A stretch of DNA of 64,000 nt from Pseudomonas entomophila (lineage in GTDB: Bacteria; Pseudomonadota; Gammaproteobacteria; Pseudomonadales; Pseudomonadaceae). Below are positions 25,550-33,938 of the stretch, in pieces (position 1 is the first letter of the stretch; every line of letters begins with the position of its first letter). The stretch is from the NCBI RefSeq assembly GCF_018417595.1, contig NZ_CP070982.1, positions 4,329,001 through 4,393,000 of the forward strand. The letters run 5' to 3'. Position numbers and translations under genes: made by a program. The notes beneath the pieces are model-generated. The model was given only the letters and a program-made list of their open reading frames with translations. It searched no databases and was not told the origin of the DNA.

Positions 25550-27259
25550 TCAAATGAAGAGGTCGAGGCGGAAATACACCGGGCGTTCCTTTTCAGGCAG
25601 CGCATCGGGGCGTTCCAGGCTGTGGGCGAAGGTCACGCTGGCGGCCAGGTGCTGGCCACGGGCGAACAGCTCCAGCGAATGGCTGCTGGCGCGGCCGTGG
25701 TACTCGCCGTTGTAGCGGTCGTTGCTGATCACGCCCAGGTCGTAGCCCAGGCCCAGGCCGTACTCGGCCAGCATCGGCTGCAACACCGGCCAGTTCACCG
25801 GGCGGGTCCAGCGCAGGTCGCTGCGCCAGTAGCCGCCGCTGTCCCCGGACAACGACTGGTCCTTCAGCCCGCGCACCGACGACAGCCCGCCGAGGCTGAT
25901 GCGTTGCGGGCTGAACAGCACGTCCTCGCTGCGCTGGCCGGTGGCCAGGCTGCTGAAACTCAGGCGCTCGCCCAGCACCTCGAAACCCTGCACATAGCTG
26001 AGCGTGGCGCTGTACTTGCGGTAGCGCGCCACCGGCTGGCCCGGGCGCGGGTGACCGTTGTCCTGGGCGTCGAAGGCGCCGATGCCTTCCTGCGTGCCCA
26101 GGTCGAGGTTGACGAAGGCATTGCCCAGGCGCCGGCCATGGTTGATGCCGAACTGTGCTTCGCTCAGGCGATTGCTGCTGGCCGCCAGGCGGCTGTCCTC
26201 GATGTAGTTGTTGGTGCGCAGGTGGGCGATGCCGGCATTGAGCGAGGTCTTGCTGGTGGCGTCGCGGTGCACCACGCGCTCGGCGCGCAGCTGGTGGTTC
26301 TGGCTGTCGCCGGTCTGTTTGAAGGCGAAGAGGTTGGCCTGGGCCAGGGAGCGGTACTCGCTTTCGCTGTAGCTGTAGGTGAAGTTCCACCAGCCCCAGG
26401 GCAGGTTGTAGTACAGCACGCCATTCTTCGAGCCCAGAGTGTGGTCGCTGACCACGTCATGGCCACCGCGCAGCACCAGCTGGTCGGCCAGGCCCAATGG
26501 GCTGTCCCATTCCAGGCCGAGGTTGAGCATCTGCTCGCCGGTGCTGCGCTGGCCTTCGTTGTTGCGCGAGAGCGAGGCGCGCCACGGCTTCTGCGGGGTA
26601 TTGCGCACCAGCACCTTGCTGCCGCCGACAGCCTTGCCCGGGGTCAGCTCCATTTGCGCCTTGTTCGACGGCAGGCGGTTGAGCTGGTCGACCATCTGCT
26701 CGATCTCGCGCAGGTTCAAGCGCTCGCCGGTGCCGCCGGGGAACGTCATGGCCAGTTCATGATCGCTCAGGCCACTGCCGGCATCGGGACGCAGCCCTTC
26801 CAGGCGCCCTTCCACCACCAGCACCTGCAGATGGCCGGCGGACAGGTCCTGCTGCGGCAGGTAGGCGCGGCTGGTGACCAGGCCGCGGTCGAGGTAGTGG
26901 TCGGTGATGGCTTTGAGCAAGGCGTTGAGTTGGGTGACGCCCAGGCACTGGCCAATGAATGGCTTGAGCAAGGCGTCGCGCTCCGCAGCGGACAGGCTGT
27001 CGGCGCCCTTGAGTTCGATGGTGCGGATGGTGAAGCAGCGGGTGTCGGCCGCCGGTTGCGCTTCGCTGGGTTCGGCGGCATTGCCGGGCAAGGTGCGCAG
27101 CTCGTCGAGGCGCCGTTGCTGCTCCTGCAGTAGCCGGTCCTGGCGGTCGCGAATCAGGTCCTGGTCGCCGGGAGACGCCGCCCAAGCCGGATTCACGCTC
27201 AGCATTGCCCACAAGGCAAGGTAGGCCGTTCGGTGAGAAAAATGGAGACTTACGGACAT
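25550..27259 (-). CDS. cdiB: CdiB/FhaC-type outer-membrane transporter (ShlB/FhaC/HecB family)
   Basis: A 569-residue Omp85-superfamily two-partner-secretion pore that exports CdiA. Signal peptide 1-27 (WAMLSVNPAWA), an N-terminal plug helix rich in Q/R/E (about 33-60), two POTRA domains (about 75-145 with CFTIRTIELKGADSL, and 150-230 with GHLQVLVVEGRLEGL), and a beta barrel with the L6 loop motif SSVRGLKD (about 465). It ends with an aromatic-alternating strand, YFRLDLFI. The stop lies 24 bases before the cdiA start, so the genes form one operon. No clear ribosome site precedes the ATG; a consensus promoter places the transcript start only about 22 bases upstream. Confidence 0.95.
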   Translation of the reverse strand: MSVSLHFSHRTAYLALWAMLSVNPAWAASPGDQDLIRDRQDRLLQEQQRRLDELRTLPGNAAEPSEAQPAADTRCFTIRTIELKGADSLSAAERDALLKPFIGQCLGVTQLNALLKAITDHYLDRGLVTSRAYLPQQDLSAGHLQVLVVEGRLEGLRPDAGSGLSDHELAMTFPGGTGERLNLREIEQMVDQLNRLPSNKAQMELTPGKAVGGSKVLVRNTPQKPWRASLSRNNEGQRSTGEQMLNLGLEWDSPLGLADQLVLRGGHDVVSDHTLGSKNGVLYYNLPWGWWNFTYSYSESEYRSLAQANLFAFKQTGDSQNHQLRAERVVHRDATSKTSLNAGIAHLRTNNYIEDSRLAASSNRLSEAQFGINHGRRLGNAFVNLDLGTQEGIGAFDAQDNGHPRPGQPVARYRKYSATLSYVQGFEVLGERLSFSSLATGQRSEDVLFSPQRISLGGLSSVRGLKDQSLSGDSGGYWRSDLRWTRPVNWPVLQPMLAEYGLGLGYDLGVISNDRYNGEYHGRASSHSLELFARGQHLAASVTFAHSLERPDALPEKERPVYFRLDLFI

Positions 27260-27287
27260 GACTGGGCATCGAGCAAAATGGTGCGCG

Positions 27288-27316
27288 ATGTTATTTTGCC
27301 ATCACTGCAGTGTCAA
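27288..27316 (-). promoter_or_regulatory. Sigma-70 promoter for the cdiBAI operon
   Basis: On the minus strand TTGACA (27316-27311), a 17-base spacer and TAACAT (27293-27288) form a near-consensus sigma-70 promoter in an AT-rich island. The predicted transcript start is near 27281, giving a leader of about 22 bases to the cdiB ATG. Confidence 0.7.
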
Positions 27317-27448
27317 ATTAATATCGCCAAATTATTGGACGCCGAAAACTACAGGACCACCCGCCACTCGGGCCGTCGGTCGACCAAGCCGAACGCTCTC
27401 CCCGCCCCGCACCTCCACAGCACATACCCATTGCCGGAGATCGGAAGA

Positions 27449-27718
27449 ATGAAAGCACTGCTATCCACTGCTTGTGCAGCCTGCCTGCTAGGTGCCCTGC
27501 CCGTCTGGGCCTGCACCCCGGAAGAGGCCAGGCAGAAAAGGGAGGAGCTTGCCGGGCTGGTGAGTCAACTGACCGAACAGAACCCGCAGAAGGCCAAGGA
27601 AATCAATGACGAGCTCCAGGGTATGAAGCTCGATACGGCCAGCAAGGACTTGCCAGACAAGTGCCAGCTGATCGACAAGCGCATCCAGGAACTCAAGGCC
27701 GCGAAAAGCAGGACCTGA
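27449..27718 (+). CDS. Small periplasmic helical protein, function unknown
   Basis: An 89-residue protein with a clear signal peptide (MKALLSTACAACLLGALPVW, cleavage near WA-C) and a mature part that is mostly charged amphipathic helix: EEARQKREELAGLVSQLTEQ, then NPQKAKEINDELQGM, with a cysteine at the mature N-terminus and another at DKCQLIDKR that could form a disulfide. GGAGATCGGAAG precedes the ATG. It diverges from cdiB and converges on brnA with a 2-base gap. I do not recognise a named family. Confidence 0.75.
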   Translation: MKALLSTACAACLLGALPVWACTPEEARQKREELAGLVSQLTEQNPQKAKEINDELQGMKLDTASKDLPDKCQLIDKRIQELKAAKSRT

Positions 27719-27720
27719 GA

Positions 27721-27951
27721 TCAGCGCCGCTGTTGCGCCAGCATGTACTGGCGCAGCAGCTGGTTGATGCGGGTCTGATAGCCCGCGCCCTGCTCCTTGA
27801 ACCAGGCCAGTACATCGGCATCCAGGCGCATCGTCACGGTCTGCTTGGCGGGCACCCGCAGCTCGGCGCGGCGGAAGAAGTCATCATCGAGTTCGGGAAT
27901 GTCCGAGGTGTCGACAGGTGTGTGGTCAATGCTTGCGGATGGTTTCGACAT
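27721..27951 (-). CDS. brnA: BrnA-family antitoxin
   Basis: A 76-residue protein. The N-terminal half is acidic and probably unstructured (IPELDDDFFRRAELRVPAKQ). The C-terminal part is a ribbon-helix-helix with VTMRLDADVLAWFKEQGAGY followed by QTRINQLLRQYM, the standard BrnA DNA-binding end. It overlaps the 3' end of brnT by 26 bases, so the pair is coupled with toxin first. It should bind BrnT and repress the shared promoter. Confidence 0.92.
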   Translation of the reverse strand: MSKPSASIDHTPVDTSDIPELDDDFFRRAELRVPAKQTVTMRLDADVLAWFKEQGAGYQTRINQLLRQYMLAQQRR

Positions 27952-28207
27952 AGCGCGTTACCTCGCGTCGGGTGGCTCTTCGGGCAGAGATGATGCGGAT
28001 CACATCCCCTTGCCTTTCGGTGTAGGCGACCACGCTGACCCACGCGTTGATCCAGCCCATGCTGATCCAGCGTGCCTCTTCGTAGTCGAACCGTTCATCG
28101 CGCAGCGCCAGCATCGGGTGCCGGAACATCTCGGGCACATCGTTGAAGTCGATACCGTGCTTGCGGATGTTGAGCAGGTTCTTCTCTTCGTCCCAGTCAA
28201 ACGCCAT
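27926..28207 (-). CDS. brnT: BrnT-family ribonuclease toxin
   Basis: A 93-residue RelE-fold toxin beginning MAFDWDEEKNLLNIRKHGID, with the BrnT signature FDWDxxKxxxNxxKHGIxF, then RHPMLALRDERFDYEEARW and the C-terminal IRIISARRATRREVTRY. The start at 28207 is chosen because it gives the family N-terminus; the frame is open further upstream without family similarity. BrnT degrades RNA in other bacteria and is induced by stress. A 20-base palindrome sits directly upstream. Confidence 0.93.
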   Translation of the reverse strand: MAFDWDEEKNLLNIRKHGIDFNDVPEMFRHPMLALRDERFDYEEARWISMGWINAWVSVVAYTERQGDVIRIISARRATRREVTRYVETIRKH

Positions 28208-28217
28208 GGGACACCTT

Positions 28218-28237
28218 GTATTTACAGCTGTACATAC
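28218..28237. promoter_or_regulatory. 20-base palindromic operator candidate upstream of brnTA
   Basis: gtatttacagctgtacatac is a near-perfect dyad (GTAT-N-TACAGCTGTA-N-ATAC) starting 11 bases before the brnT ATG. Its arms and length suit two ribbon-helix-helix dimers, so it is the likely BrnA or BrnTA autorepression site overlapping the start region. Confidence 0.6.
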
Positions 28238-28351
28238 GCTACGCCCTCCTGGCTGAACATGCCAGAGGAGTATCGGGGTCAGCCGGTTAATTGCATGGGC
28301 TCGGGAGCAGTTTGGGAAATGGGCTACAAACACCTGGGGAAGGTGTGAATC

Positions 28352-28378
28352 AACCCGCCATCATTGCGATGGCGGGTT
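28352..28378. terminator. Terminator after the DEAD-box helicase gene
   Basis: A ten-pair stem, aacccgccat / atggcgggtt, with a seven-base loop and short T-tracts on both sides lies 16 bases beyond the helicase stop. A smaller cacct-agg hairpin follows at 28329-28346. Confidence 0.7.
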
Positions 28379-28393
28379 TGTCGCAAGCGTGGC

Positions 28394-29719
28394 TTACTCA
28401 GCTGCAGGCTTGCGCTTTTTCAGCGGCGCCAGGCCGTCGGCGCTGGCCAACGGGGCCTTGGCCTTCGGCTTGGCGGCCGGCTTGCGCTTGGCGGCGGCTT
28501 TCTTGTCGGCGCCAGTCTTCTTCTCGACCTTTTTCTTCTTGGTGCCGGCTGCCTTGCCCGACGCCTTGACCTTTTTCGGCCCGCTGTAGGTGCCCTTGAC
28601 CTCTTTGATGACGCGGCGCTCGAACTGCTGCTTGAGGTAGCGCTCGATGCTCGACATCAAGTTCCAGTCGTTGTGGGTGATCAGCGAGATCGCCAGGCCT
28701 TCGCCACCGGCGCGGCCGGTACGGCCGATGCGGTGCACGTACTCGTCACCGCTGCGCGGCATGTCGAAGTTGATCACCAGGTCCAGGCCATCGATATCCA
28801 GGCCACGGGCGGCTACGTCGGTGGCTACCAGCACCTTGGAGCCGCCATCCTTGAAACGATCGATGGCCAGCTTGCGGTCTTTCTGGTCCTTCTCGCCGTG
28901 CAGGACGAAGGCTTTGACTTCTTTCGCCACCAGGTGGCCGTAGATGCGATCGGCCAACGCCCGGGTGTTGGTGAAGATGATCGCTTTCTGGTAGGTCTCG
29001 TTGGCCAGCAGCCACTGCACGATCTGCTCTTTGTGCTGGTCGTGGTCGGCAGTGATGATCTGCTGGCGGGTGCCTTCGGCCAGTTGCGAGACGCTGTTGA
29101 GCATCAGGTGCTCAGGGTCCTTCAGCACCTTGCCGATGATGTCGCGCAGGGCCGCGCCACCGGTAGTGGCGGAGAACAGCAGGGTCTGCTCGCGGTTCTC
29201 GCACTCCTTGCACAGGCGCTCCATGTCTTCGGCGAAGCCCATGTCGAGCATGCGGTCGGCTTCGTCGAGGATCAGCACCTTCACGTGGGAAAGGTCGAGG
29301 TTGCCGGCATTGAGCTGTTCGAGCAGGCGGCCCGGGGTGCCGATCAGCACGTCCGGCACCTTGCGCAGCATCGCGGCCTGTTCCTTGAAGTCTTCACCGC
29401 CAGTCACCAGCCCGGACTTGATGTAGGTGAACTGGGAGAACAGTTGCACCTGCTTGAGGGTTTGCTGGGCCAGCTCGCGGGTGGGCAGCAGGATCAGCGC
29501 GCGGATTTCCACCCGTGGGCCGCTCAGGTCGACCAGGCGGTTGAGCAGGGGCAGGACAAAGGCCGCCGTCTTGCCGCTGCCGGTCTGCGCCGTCACCCGC
29601 AGGTCACGCCCTTGCAACGCCAGGGGAATGGCCGCTGCCTGCACCGGCGTCGGCTCGACAAATTTCAGCTCGGCCACGGCTTTGAGCAGGCGTTCGTGCA
29701 GGGCGAATTGGGAAAACAC
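28394..29719 (-). CDS. DEAD-box ATP-dependent RNA helicase
   Basis: A 441-residue RNA helicase with all core motifs in order: the Q motif (FVEPTPVQAAAIP), motif I AQTGSGKT, Ia PTRELAQQ, GG and TPGR, motif II DEAD (VLILDEADRM), motif III SAT, motif IV IIFTNTRALADRI, motif V ATDVAARGLDIDG and motif VI HRIGRTGRAG. The C-terminal tail of about 70 residues is lysine/alanine-rich (KKKKVEKKTGADKKAAAKRK) and probably binds RNA. The GTG at 29719 is preferred because GAGG lies 7 bases upstream and it gives the family start FSQFALHERLLKAVAE; the frame extends to 29758. Likely roles are ribosome assembly or RNA turnover, possibly in the cold. Confidence 0.92.
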   Translation of the reverse strand: MFSQFALHERLLKAVAELKFVEPTPVQAAAIPLALQGRDLRVTAQTGSGKTAAFVLPLLNRLVDLSGPRVEIRALILLPTRELAQQTLKQVQLFSQFTYIKSGLVTGGEDFKEQAAMLRKVPDVLIGTPGRLLEQLNAGNLDLSHVKVLILDEADRMLDMGFAEDMERLCKECENREQTLLFSATTGGAALRDIIGKVLKDPEHLMLNSVSQLAEGTRQQIITADHDQHKEQIVQWLLANETYQKAIIFTNTRALADRIYGHLVAKEVKAFVLHGEKDQKDRKLAIDRFKDGGSKVLVATDVAARGLDIDGLDLVINFDMPRSGDEYVHRIGRTGRAGGEGLAISLITHNDWNLMSSIERYLKQQFERRVIKEVKGTYSGPKKVKASGKAAGTKKKKVEKKTGADKKAAAKRKPAAKPKAKAPLASADGLAPLKKRKPAAE

Positions 29720-29862
29720 GGCGTAACCTCGGGCAAGTGCGAAAAATTCAAGTTGCATAGGGTAACGTTTTCCTTCGTCGGAGCCGAACTTCTTTTGGTA
29801 ACTTTGCCCCGATTGGCACTCTAAAGCCCCTTCGTACCGCTATACAGACCGCTTTCACACCC

Positions 29863-31155
29863 ATGGACATCCAACGCATCTGGCACGACACCCTCGACCT
29901 CTGGGGGACCCTCGACCAACATCCACTGCTGCATGCCGCGCTCGGGCTGGGGGTGCTGCTGCTCGCCTCGCTGCTGGTCGGCCGCCTGGCCCGCTTCCTG
30001 GTCCTGCATGCCAGCCGCCTGCTGGCCCGCCAGCCCGCGCTCCGGTGGCTCGACGACCTGCGCCAGAACAAGGTGTTCCACCGCCTGGCCCAGACCACCC
30101 CTTCGCTGGTGATCCAGTTCGGCCTGAAACTGGTGCCGGAGCTCTCCGACACCGCCCAGCACTTCCTCGGCAACTTCGCCCTGGCCTTCACCCTGCTGTT
30201 CATGACCATGGCCCTGTCGTGCCTGCTCGATGCCCTGCTGGACATCTATGCCCGCACCGAGCATGCCCGCACCCGCTCGATCAAGGGCTATGTGCAACTG
30301 GCCAAGATGATGCTGTGGATCTTCGCCGCCATCGTGATCGTCGCCACGCTCATCGACCGCTCGCCACTGTTGCTGCTGTCGGGCCTGGGCGCCATGTCGG
30401 CGGTGCTGCTATTGGTATACAAGGACACGCTGCTGTCATTCGTCGCCAGCGTGCAGCTCACCAGCAACGACATGCTGCATGTGGGCGACTGGATCGAGAT
30501 GCCCCAGGTCGGCGCCGACGGCGATGTGGTGGACATCACCTTGCACACGGTCAAGGTGCAGAACTTCGACAAGACCATCGTCTCCATCCCCACCTGGCGC
30601 CTGATGAGCGAGTCGTTCCGCAACTACCGGGGCATGCAGCAGTCGGGCGGGCGGCGCATCAAGCGCAGCCTGTTCATCGACGCCGCCGGGGTGCGCTTCC
30701 TCACGCCGGAAGAGGAGCAACGGCTGAGCCAGGTACGCCTGCTCGGCGACTACCTGGCGCAGAAGCGCCAGGAGCTGCACAGCTGGAACGAGGCCCTGGG
30801 CCCGGTGGCGGAGCTGGCCGCCAACCGGCGCAAGCTGACCAACATCGGCACCTTCCGTGCCTTCGCCCTCGCCTACCTGAAGAACCACCCCAATGTGCAC
30901 GCCGGCATGACCTGCATGGTCCGGCAGATGCAGACCACCGCCGAAGGCGTGCCACTGGAAATCTACTGCTTCACCACCACCACGGCGTGGGCCGAGTACG
31001 AGCGCATCCAGGGCGATATCTTCGACTACCTGCTGGCGGTGCTGCCGGAATTTGGGCTGAGCCTTTACCAGCAACCTAGCGGCAACGACATGCGCATCGG
31101 GTTGGCTGGCCGGTATCAAATCGAGCAGGAACCCAGCACGTTCAGTAACGCCTGA
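29863..31155 (+). CDS. Mechanosensitive ion channel, MscS superfamily (YbdG-like)
   Basis: A 430-residue inner-membrane channel with an N-terminal helical region, about five transmembrane segments up to residue 195 and the pore-lining helix (LLLLSGLGAMSAVLLLVYKD). The beta-domain DWIEMPQVGADGDVVDITLH is typical of MscS proteins, here with the W-I-E-x-P-x3-A-DG-V pattern of YbdG. Length and C-terminal soluble domain also fit YbdG, a channel component acting under mild hypo-osmotic stress. It is divergent from the helicase gene with a 143-base gap. Confidence 0.9.
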   Translation: MDIQRIWHDTLDLWGTLDQHPLLHAALGLGVLLLASLLVGRLARFLVLHASRLLARQPALRWLDDLRQNKVFHRLAQTTPSLVIQFGLKLVPELSDTAQHFLGNFALAFTLLFMTMALSCLLDALLDIYARTEHARTRSIKGYVQLAKMMLWIFAAIVIVATLIDRSPLLLLSGLGAMSAVLLLVYKDTLLSFVASVQLTSNDMLHVGDWIEMPQVGADGDVVDITLHTVKVQNFDKTIVSIPTWRLMSESFRNYRGMQQSGGRRIKRSLFIDAAGVRFLTPEEEQRLSQVRLLGDYLAQKRQELHSWNEALGPVAELAANRRKLTNIGTFRAFALAYLKNHPNVHAGMTCMVRQMQTTAEGVPLEIYCFTTTTAWAEYERIQGDIFDYLLAVLPEFGLSLYQQPSGNDMRIGLAGRYQIEQEPSTFSNA

Positions 31156-31443
31156 GGCAACTTTCACCCAGCGGTGGGAGCAACAGGGCTGTGTTGACGG
31201 CCCTGGTCCATTCGCCGGCCTCGCCGGCGAATATCGACTCACATACCAATAAAAATTTCGCCTGGCTCACTGCAAAGCAGTCATTAGAAACAAACAGTTA
31301 CAACTATTTCAGAATTATTAAACGCCAGCCTTCGGCAAATACGAATACCCACCCCGCCCCGCATCTCCTACCCTGCAGCCAGCACACCGAACCGCGCCAC
31401 GCGGCGTTCGGCCAGGATTCGACACAAGGACTGCGAGCAAGCG
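31156..31443. promoter_or_regulatory. Control region of the phosphonate-type operon
   Basis: This 288-base gap holds a gccggcctcgccggcgaa hairpin near 31213, probably the end of the channel transcript. An AT-rich stretch follows (about 31235-31330) with a perfect ACTGC-AAA-GCAGT dyad at 31269-31281 and several T/A-rich hexamers. The local drop in GC marks the likely promoter of the operon that starts at 31444; a precise -35/-10 pair cannot be fixed by eye. Confidence 0.45.
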
Positions 31444-32661
31444 ATGCGTCAGGACATCTCCCTGGAAAAACTCGACGAACCGGATGGCACCGACCAGGCC
31501 ACCCGCCGCAAGGCCCTGGCCGCGGGCAGCCTCGCCCACGGCGTGCACGACGGCCTCACCGATGTGATCTATGTACTGCTGCCGATCTGGCAGGCGGCCT
31601 TCGGCCTCAGCTATGCCCAGGTCGGCCTGCTGCGCGGCGCCTATGCAGGGATGATGGCCGGCTTCCAGTTGCTGGCCAGCCGGGGCGCACGTAAATGGGG
31701 CCGGCAGGCCCTGCTGGTCAGGGGCACCGCCCTGGCCGGTTTCGCCTACCTGCTGGCCGCGCAGGCCACCGATATCACCCTGCTGTTGCTGGCCTTGATG
31801 ATCGGCGGCCTGGGGGCCAGCACCCAGCACCCCCTGGCCTCGGCGCTGGTCTCGGATGCCTATGACGGCAGTGGCCGGGTCAAGCAGGCCCTGGCCCAGT
31901 ACAACTTCGCCGGCGATATCGGCAAGGCCATCATCCCGGGGCTCACCGGTTTGGCGCTGGTGTACATCTCCTGGCAGACCAACGCCACCCTGCTCGGTGT
32001 GCTCGGCATCGCCGCCGCCTTCGCCCTGTGGCTGCTGATGCCCAGGACCCAGGCTCACGACAAGGCCGGCAAGAAAGCCGGCAACACTGACCAGGCCGGC
32101 AGCACCTCGGGCCTGATGGCGCTGATCGCCACCGGCACCCTCGACAGCGGCGTGCGCATGGGTTTCCTGACCTTCCTGCCGTTCCTGCTGCAAAGCAAGG
32201 GCGCGAGCACCGAGCACATCGGCCTGGCACTGTCCCTGCTGTTCATCGGCGGCGCCTTCGGCAAGCTGTTCTGCGGCTACCTCGGCGCACGCCTGGGGCC
32301 GGTGCGCACGGTGATCTGCACCGAACTGCTCACCGCCCTGCTGATCCTGCTGGCGCTGGTGCTGCCCTACGGCGCACTGATGCTGGTCATGCCGCTGATC
32401 GGCGTGGCCCTGAACGGCACCTCGTCGGTGCTCGGAGGCCTGGTGCCGGACTTCGCCCCACGGGACCGTCGCGACCGGGTATTCGCCTGGTTCTACACCG
32501 GCACCGTCGGCGGCGGCGCCCTGGCCCCGGTGCTGATCGGCGCGATCTCCGACCAGGCCGGGGTGAATGAAGGGCTGGTGGTGCTGGCCTGTGTGCTGAT
32601 GCTGACCCTGCCCCTGTGCCTGGTCACCTATAACGGCATGAAGGGCCTGGCACGACGCTGA
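31444..32661 (+). CDS. MFS exporter resembling fosmidomycin-resistance (Fsr) proteins
   Basis: A 405-residue inner-membrane transporter with 12 hydrophobic segments and a central charged loop near residues 200-220 (KAGKKAGN). The start of the first helix, GSLAHGVHDGLTDVIYVLLP, and the second-helix SYAQVGLLRGAYAGMMAGFQ are characteristic of the Fsr branch of the MFS. Fsr of E. coli exports the phosphonate fosmidomycin, so its position as first gene of a PEP-mutase operon suggests export of the operon product and self-protection. Only 40 bases separate it from the aminotransferase. The Fsr assignment is by motif; substrate is inference from context. Confidence 0.82.
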   Translation: MRQDISLEKLDEPDGTDQATRRKALAAGSLAHGVHDGLTDVIYVLLPIWQAAFGLSYAQVGLLRGAYAGMMAGFQLLASRGARKWGRQALLVRGTALAGFAYLLAAQATDITLLLLALMIGGLGASTQHPLASALVSDAYDGSGRVKQALAQYNFAGDIGKAIIPGLTGLALVYISWQTNATLLGVLGIAAAFALWLLMPRTQAHDKAGKKAGNTDQAGSTSGLMALIATGTLDSGVRMGFLTFLPFLLQSKGASTEHIGLALSLLFIGGAFGKLFCGYLGARLGPVRTVICTELLTALLILLALVLPYGALMLVMPLIGVALNGTSSVLGGLVPDFAPRDRRDRVFAWFYTGTVGGGALAPVLIGAISDQAGVNEGLVVLACVLMLTLPLCLVTYNGMKGLARR

Positions 32662-32701
32662 GCAGGACGCCCGCGGATCCCCCACAACAAGGATGTGAAC
32701 C

Positions 32702-33904
32702 ATGACCTACGAACTCTCGGAGCGCGCTGGCCGCATCGGCGCGCCCGGCACCTCGAGCATGCGCAGCAAAGCCAACGCCCTGCGCGACGCCGGCATCAAG
32801 GTGATCAACTTCGCGGCCGGCGAGCTGGCCACGGACGCAGCGCCTGACATGCGCAGCGGCGCCATCGCCGCGGTGCACGAGCAGTGGAACCGCTATACCC
32901 CGCCACTGGGCAACCCGCGCCTGCGCCAAGCCCTGGCCAACAGTGTCAGCCAGCGCCTGGGCGTCACCTACGGCGCCGACGAGATCGCCGTGTCCAGCGG
33001 TGCCAAGCAAGCGCTGTACAACAGCGCGATGGTACTGCTCAATCCTGGCGACGAAGTACTCATTCCACGCCCCTACTGGGAGACCTTCCCCACCCAGGTC
33101 GAACTGGCAGGCGCAAGCCCGGTGTTCATCGACACCCGGGCCGACCGGTACACGCTGCGCGGCGCGGCGGTGAAAGCCGCCCTGTCGCCACGCAGCAAGG
33201 CGATCATCATCAATACCCCGAACAACCCCACCGGGGTGGTCTATTCGCCCCAGGAACTGCTCGCCATCGGTGAGCTGGCCCTGGAGCGCAAGCTCTGGGT
33301 CATCTTCGACGAGTGCTATCGCGGCCTGCTGCGCGGCGGCCAGCAACACCACAACATCGTCAGCCTGCTGCCCGAGCTCAAGGGGTCGACCATCGTCATC
33401 GACTCGTTCTCCAAGAGCCAGGCCGTGACCGGCTGGCGGCTGGGCTATGCCTGCGCGCCCAAGGCGGTGGTCACGGCGATGCACAACCTGCAAGCGCACA
33501 CCACCTCCAACCCCAGCAGCCTGGCCCAGTACGCCGCGCTGACCGCCCTGGATGGCGAGGGCGGGCAGCGCTTCGCCGCCGACATCAACGCCCAGCTCGA
33601 CCGCCAGCTGGCCACGGCCACCGCCCTGCTCGGCCAGCTCGAAGGGATCCGTTTCGCCCCGCCCCAGGGTGCTTTCTACCTGTACCTGGACATCGGCGAC
33701 CTGCTGGGCAAGCACTACCAGGGCCACCCCCTGCGCGACGCCAGCCACCTGTGCGAGCTGCTGCTGACCGAGGCGCGCATCGCCCTGGTGCCCGGCTGCA
33801 GCAATGGCGACCCTCGCGCCGTACGGCTCTCCTACTCGGTGAGCGAGGACGACCTGGTCGAGGGCCTGGGCCGCTTCGCCACCTTCATCGCATCACTTGC
33901 CTGA
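32702..33904 (+). CDS. PLP-dependent aminotransferase (class I/II), candidate phosphonopyruvate transaminase
   Basis: A 400-residue fold-type I aminotransferase. Visible features are YTPPLGNPRLRQALANSVSQ, the SSGAKQALYN cofactor loop, the NTPNNPTGVVY motif, FDECYRGL with the PLP-pyridine aspartate, and the Schiff-base lysine K238 in DSFSKSQAVTGWRLGY. An AAGGATGTGAACC site precedes the ATG. It lies between an Fsr-like exporter and the oxidase/PEP-mutase genes on the same strand. Transamination is one known way to pull the unfavourable PEP mutase reaction forward, giving phosphonoalanine (2-amino-3-phosphonopropionate). Alone it could be annotated as aspartate- or aromatic-type aminotransferase; the substrate is inferred from context only. 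Confidence 0.88.
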   Translation: MTYELSERAGRIGAPGTSSMRSKANALRDAGIKVINFAAGELATDAAPDMRSGAIAAVHEQWNRYTPPLGNPRLRQALANSVSQRLGVTYGADEIAVSSGAKQALYNSAMVLLNPGDEVLIPRPYWETFPTQVELAGASPVFIDTRADRYTLRGAAVKAALSPRSKAIIINTPNNPTGVVYSPQELLAIGELALERKLWVIFDECYRGLLRGGQQHHNIVSLLPELKGSTIVIDSFSKSQAVTGWRLGYACAPKAVVTAMHNLQAHTTSNPSSLAQYAALTALDGEGGQRFAADINAQLDRQLATATALLGQLEGIRFAPPQGAFYLYLDIGDLLGKHYQGHPLRDASHLCELLLTEARIALVPGCSNGDPRAVRLSYSVSEDDLVEGLGRFATFIASLA

Positions 33905-33938
33905 ACCCGGCCTTTCCACCCAACCGCGAGATCATGAC

